DNA of 52,122 nt from an uncultured Lachnospiraceae bacterium (GTDB lineage Bacteria > Bacillota > Clostridia > Lachnospirales > Lachnospiraceae): positions 1 to 52,122 of the forward strand of contig CAKNHF010000021.1 in assembly GCA_930972465.1 (NCBI GenBank), read 5' to 3'. A model generated the notes under the pieces. That model was not told where the DNA came from and searched no databases. It was given only the letters and a program-made list of their open reading frames with translations. Positions 50,663 through 52,122 of this stretch are shown here, one piece after another (position 1 is the first letter of the stretch; every line of letters begins with the position of its first letter). The position numbers and the translations under genes were made by a program.

Positions 50663-52122
50663 ATGCATGTTACAGAAAAACTTACAAGACCGCTGACAGA
50701 GGCGAAATATTTAAATGCGGATAATGCCGACCGATATCGGAGCATTATGCGCATTTTTTATGAGAATTATGAAAAACTCAGGTACTGGATGTACCAGGAG
50801 GAAGTGTATGCCCAGATGACGGCGGATCCGTACTTCGCGGATTACCGGATGGAGCAGTGCCAGCAGGATCTTGCCATGCTGACGGAGTGGAAGAACCTGA
50901 ACACGATCCAGGATACGCGCCGGGTATCTTCAATCGAAGAATTTAAGAACAAGAAGTTCCGCTACCAGATGTCGGAGTACAGCGTGGAGATCGAACGTCT
51001 GGTGATCCGGCTTGAAAATCTGCTTGTGGAGGGGGCGTCGCTGGAACCTACGCTGCTGGAGCGGATCCGGCTGAATGTGGAACGCTTCCCGAACATGTCC
51101 GGGGAGGATCCGAACACGGTCTATGCGTGGTGGAATGACCTGAACAATGATTTCATCCGGCTGAATCAGAACTATCAGGACTATATCCGCGACCTGAACA
51201 GTGTGAAGGCAGAGGAAATGATGCGGACAAAGGAGTTCCTTGTATTTAAGGACAAGCTGGTGGAATATCTGCGGAACTTCATCAAGGGGCTTCAGAAAAA
51301 TGTGGGCGTCATCGAGGAAACGCTGCGTCTTCTCGAGTCGGAGCTCCTCAGGGACGTCCTTGATAAGGTGAATGACTATGAGATGTCGATCCCGAGGATG
51401 GATGTGGAAGTTTCCAGAGAAATGATCGAAGAGAAGACGGCAGGGAGGTTTGAGAGCATCCGGAACTGGTTCGTGGCAGGAGAAGGGCGCGAGAATGAAG
51501 CCGGAAGGCTTTTCGACGCGACGAATGAGATCATACGCAGGATCACCCGCTACGCCGCGCAGCTCAGCGAGAAGAACGCGCTCGGGGCAAACCGGCGGGA
51601 GGAGTACAGAAAAGTGGCGGAGATCTTCCTGCGGTGTAAGGACATAGACGAGGCGCACCGGATGTCAGCCATGGTATTCGGGCTGGAACGTCCTTTCCAT
51701 CTGAGCGCAGAAGCGGATCGCGAGACGGACAGCATGAATCAGAGCGTTTATGAGGAGCCGGCCGCGGAGCTGACGCTCAGACCCAGAGTCAGGACATACC
51801 GGGAGAAGTCCGGACGCACATCGATCCGGGATACGGCGCAGGAGAAGGCACAGGCGAGAAGGCAGGCAGTGGAGCAGATGAAACAGGACTGGAAACGGAT
51901 CGGCGAACTGGAGCGGGGCGGCAGGATCGACTTCTCTGATCTGCCTGTGATCGAGCCGAGAGTCAGGGAGATCCTTCTGAAATGGCTCTCCGACGCGCTG
52001 GAGGACGGGGACTATGCGGCAAGGACAGAGGACGGAAGAAACTTCGCGCTGGATATGACGCAGGCGGATGAGCGGTGCGTTGTCCGGTGTGAGGACGGAA
52101 ACTTTACGATGCCGAAGATCAG
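50663..52122 (+). CDS. jetA: DUF2397/TIGR02677-type protein, JetA of a type II Wadjet system (cut by window edge)
   Basis: 486 codons are open to the end of the window without a stop, so the gene is incomplete at its 3' end. The start 'LTEAKYLNADNADRYRSIMRIFYENYEKLRYWMYQEEVYAQM' and the motifs 'EQCQQDLAMLTEWKNL', 'RVSSIEEFKNKKFRYQMSEY', 'EGASLEPTLLERIRLN' and 'WWNDLNNDFIRLNQNYQDYIRDLNS' are those of the DUF2397/TIGR02677 family. In type II Wadjet systems it is the kleisin-like JetA, working with JetB, the SMC-like JetC and the nuclease JetD to cut circular plasmid DNA. The partner genes should lie beyond the window. ATG at 50663 has GGAGGAAAGC before it. Confidence 0.85.
   Translation, partial: MHVTEKLTRPLTEAKYLNADNADRYRSIMRIFYENYEKLRYWMYQEEVYAQMTADPYFADYRMEQCQQDLAMLTEWKNLNTIQDTRRVSSIEEFKNKKFRYQMSEYSVEIERLVIRLENLLVEGASLEPTLLERIRLNVERFPNMSGEDPNTVYAWWNDLNNDFIRLNQNYQDYIRDLNSVKAEEMMRTKEFLVFKDKLVEYLRNFIKGLQKNVGVIEETLRLLESELLRDVLDKVNDYEMSIPRMDVEVSREMIEEKTAGRFESIRNWFVAGEGRENEAGRLFDATNEIIRRITRYAAQLSEKNALGANRREEYRKVAEIFLRCKDIDEAHRMSAMVFGLERPFHLSAEADRETDSMNQSVYEEPAAELTLRPRVRTYREKSGRTSIRDTAQEKAQARRQAVEQMKQDWKRIGELERGGRIDFSDLPVIEPRVREILLKWLSDALEDGDYAARTEDGRNFALDMTQADERCVVRCEDGNFTMPKI

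Noticed and set aside
50930-51658. 242-codon minus-strand frame inside the Wadjet gene
   Set aside because: Antisense to the DUF2397-type coding sequence, which has family motifs.
1-52122. CRISPR arrays, tRNA or rRNA genes, complete insertion sequences, catabolite-repression (cre) sites
   Set aside because: Looked for by eye; no regularly spaced repeats, no cloverleaf or rRNA sequence, no IS transposase with terminal repeats, and no convincing cre consensus near the sugar genes.

Overview
The window looks like chromosomal DNA of a strictly anaerobic Firmicute, most likely a gut Lachnospiraceae (Clostridia). This rests on strong GGAGG ribosome-binding sites, sigma-A promoters of TTGACA-17-TATAAT type, a base composition near 50% G+C, oxygen-sensitive enzymes (tungsten aldehyde:ferredoxin oxidoreductase), a clostridial Rex-like operator, and gene families typical of that group (DUF5107/TPR glycan protein, YczE-like membrane protein, N-terminally short AsnB). 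No rRNA, tRNA, CRISPR array, insertion sequence or prophage was seen.

Layout. 1-418 is AT-rich and non-coding with a terminator hairpin. 419-6308: small housekeeping genes (LOR-fold protein, CYTH protein, glutaredoxin-like protein, lipoprotein), malic enzyme, a probable structured RNA (4660-4836) and a MATE transporter. 6438-7795 (minus): ribosomal protein L25 and a cytidylate-kinase-like protein. 7900-11395: gldA behind a promoter with a Rex-like operator, a YczE-like membrane protein and a GH32 hydrolase. 11527-18296: GH35 beta-galactosidase, its AraC regulator, and a divergent 1113-residue DUF5107/TPR protein. 18297-21198: an Rpn nuclease gene flanked by a 56-bp direct repeat that carries a promoter, then a Gfo/Idh/MocA oxidoreductase and MazG. 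21384-27864: a sucrose/raffinose-type operon (scrB, EIIA, EIIBC, GH36 alpha-galactosidase) divergent from an AraC regulator. 27926-30463: glycogen branching enzyme and a divergent TetR regulator.

30496-40339 is a compact tungsten operon: tupABC tungstate importer, two MoeA proteins (the second with an extra C-terminal domain), a MoeB/ThiF-like adenylyltransferase, a tungsten aldehyde:ferredoxin oxidoreductase, a MoaD/ThiS-like carrier, and a fusion of a 2[4Fe-4S] ferredoxin with an iron alcohol dehydrogenase. Together they bring in tungstate, help build the pterin cofactor, and supply what looks like a carboxylate/aldehyde/alcohol redox module.

40420-45779: a small cysteine-motif protein, an AsnB lacking the glutaminase N-terminus, a second MATE transporter, a CobD/HisC-like aminotransferase and DegV. 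46000-50579 is an operon of a binding-protein-like VWA lipoprotein, an XpaC-like membrane protein, a second binding-protein-like membrane-anchored protein and TelA. It is followed directly by a gene cut off by the window edge, which I read as the first component (DUF2397/TIGR02677, JetA of type II) of a Wadjet anti-plasmid system. The TelA operon beside Wadjet, the tungsten operon with its ferredoxin-ADH fusion, and the repeat-flanked Rpn gene are the places most likely to hold new biology.
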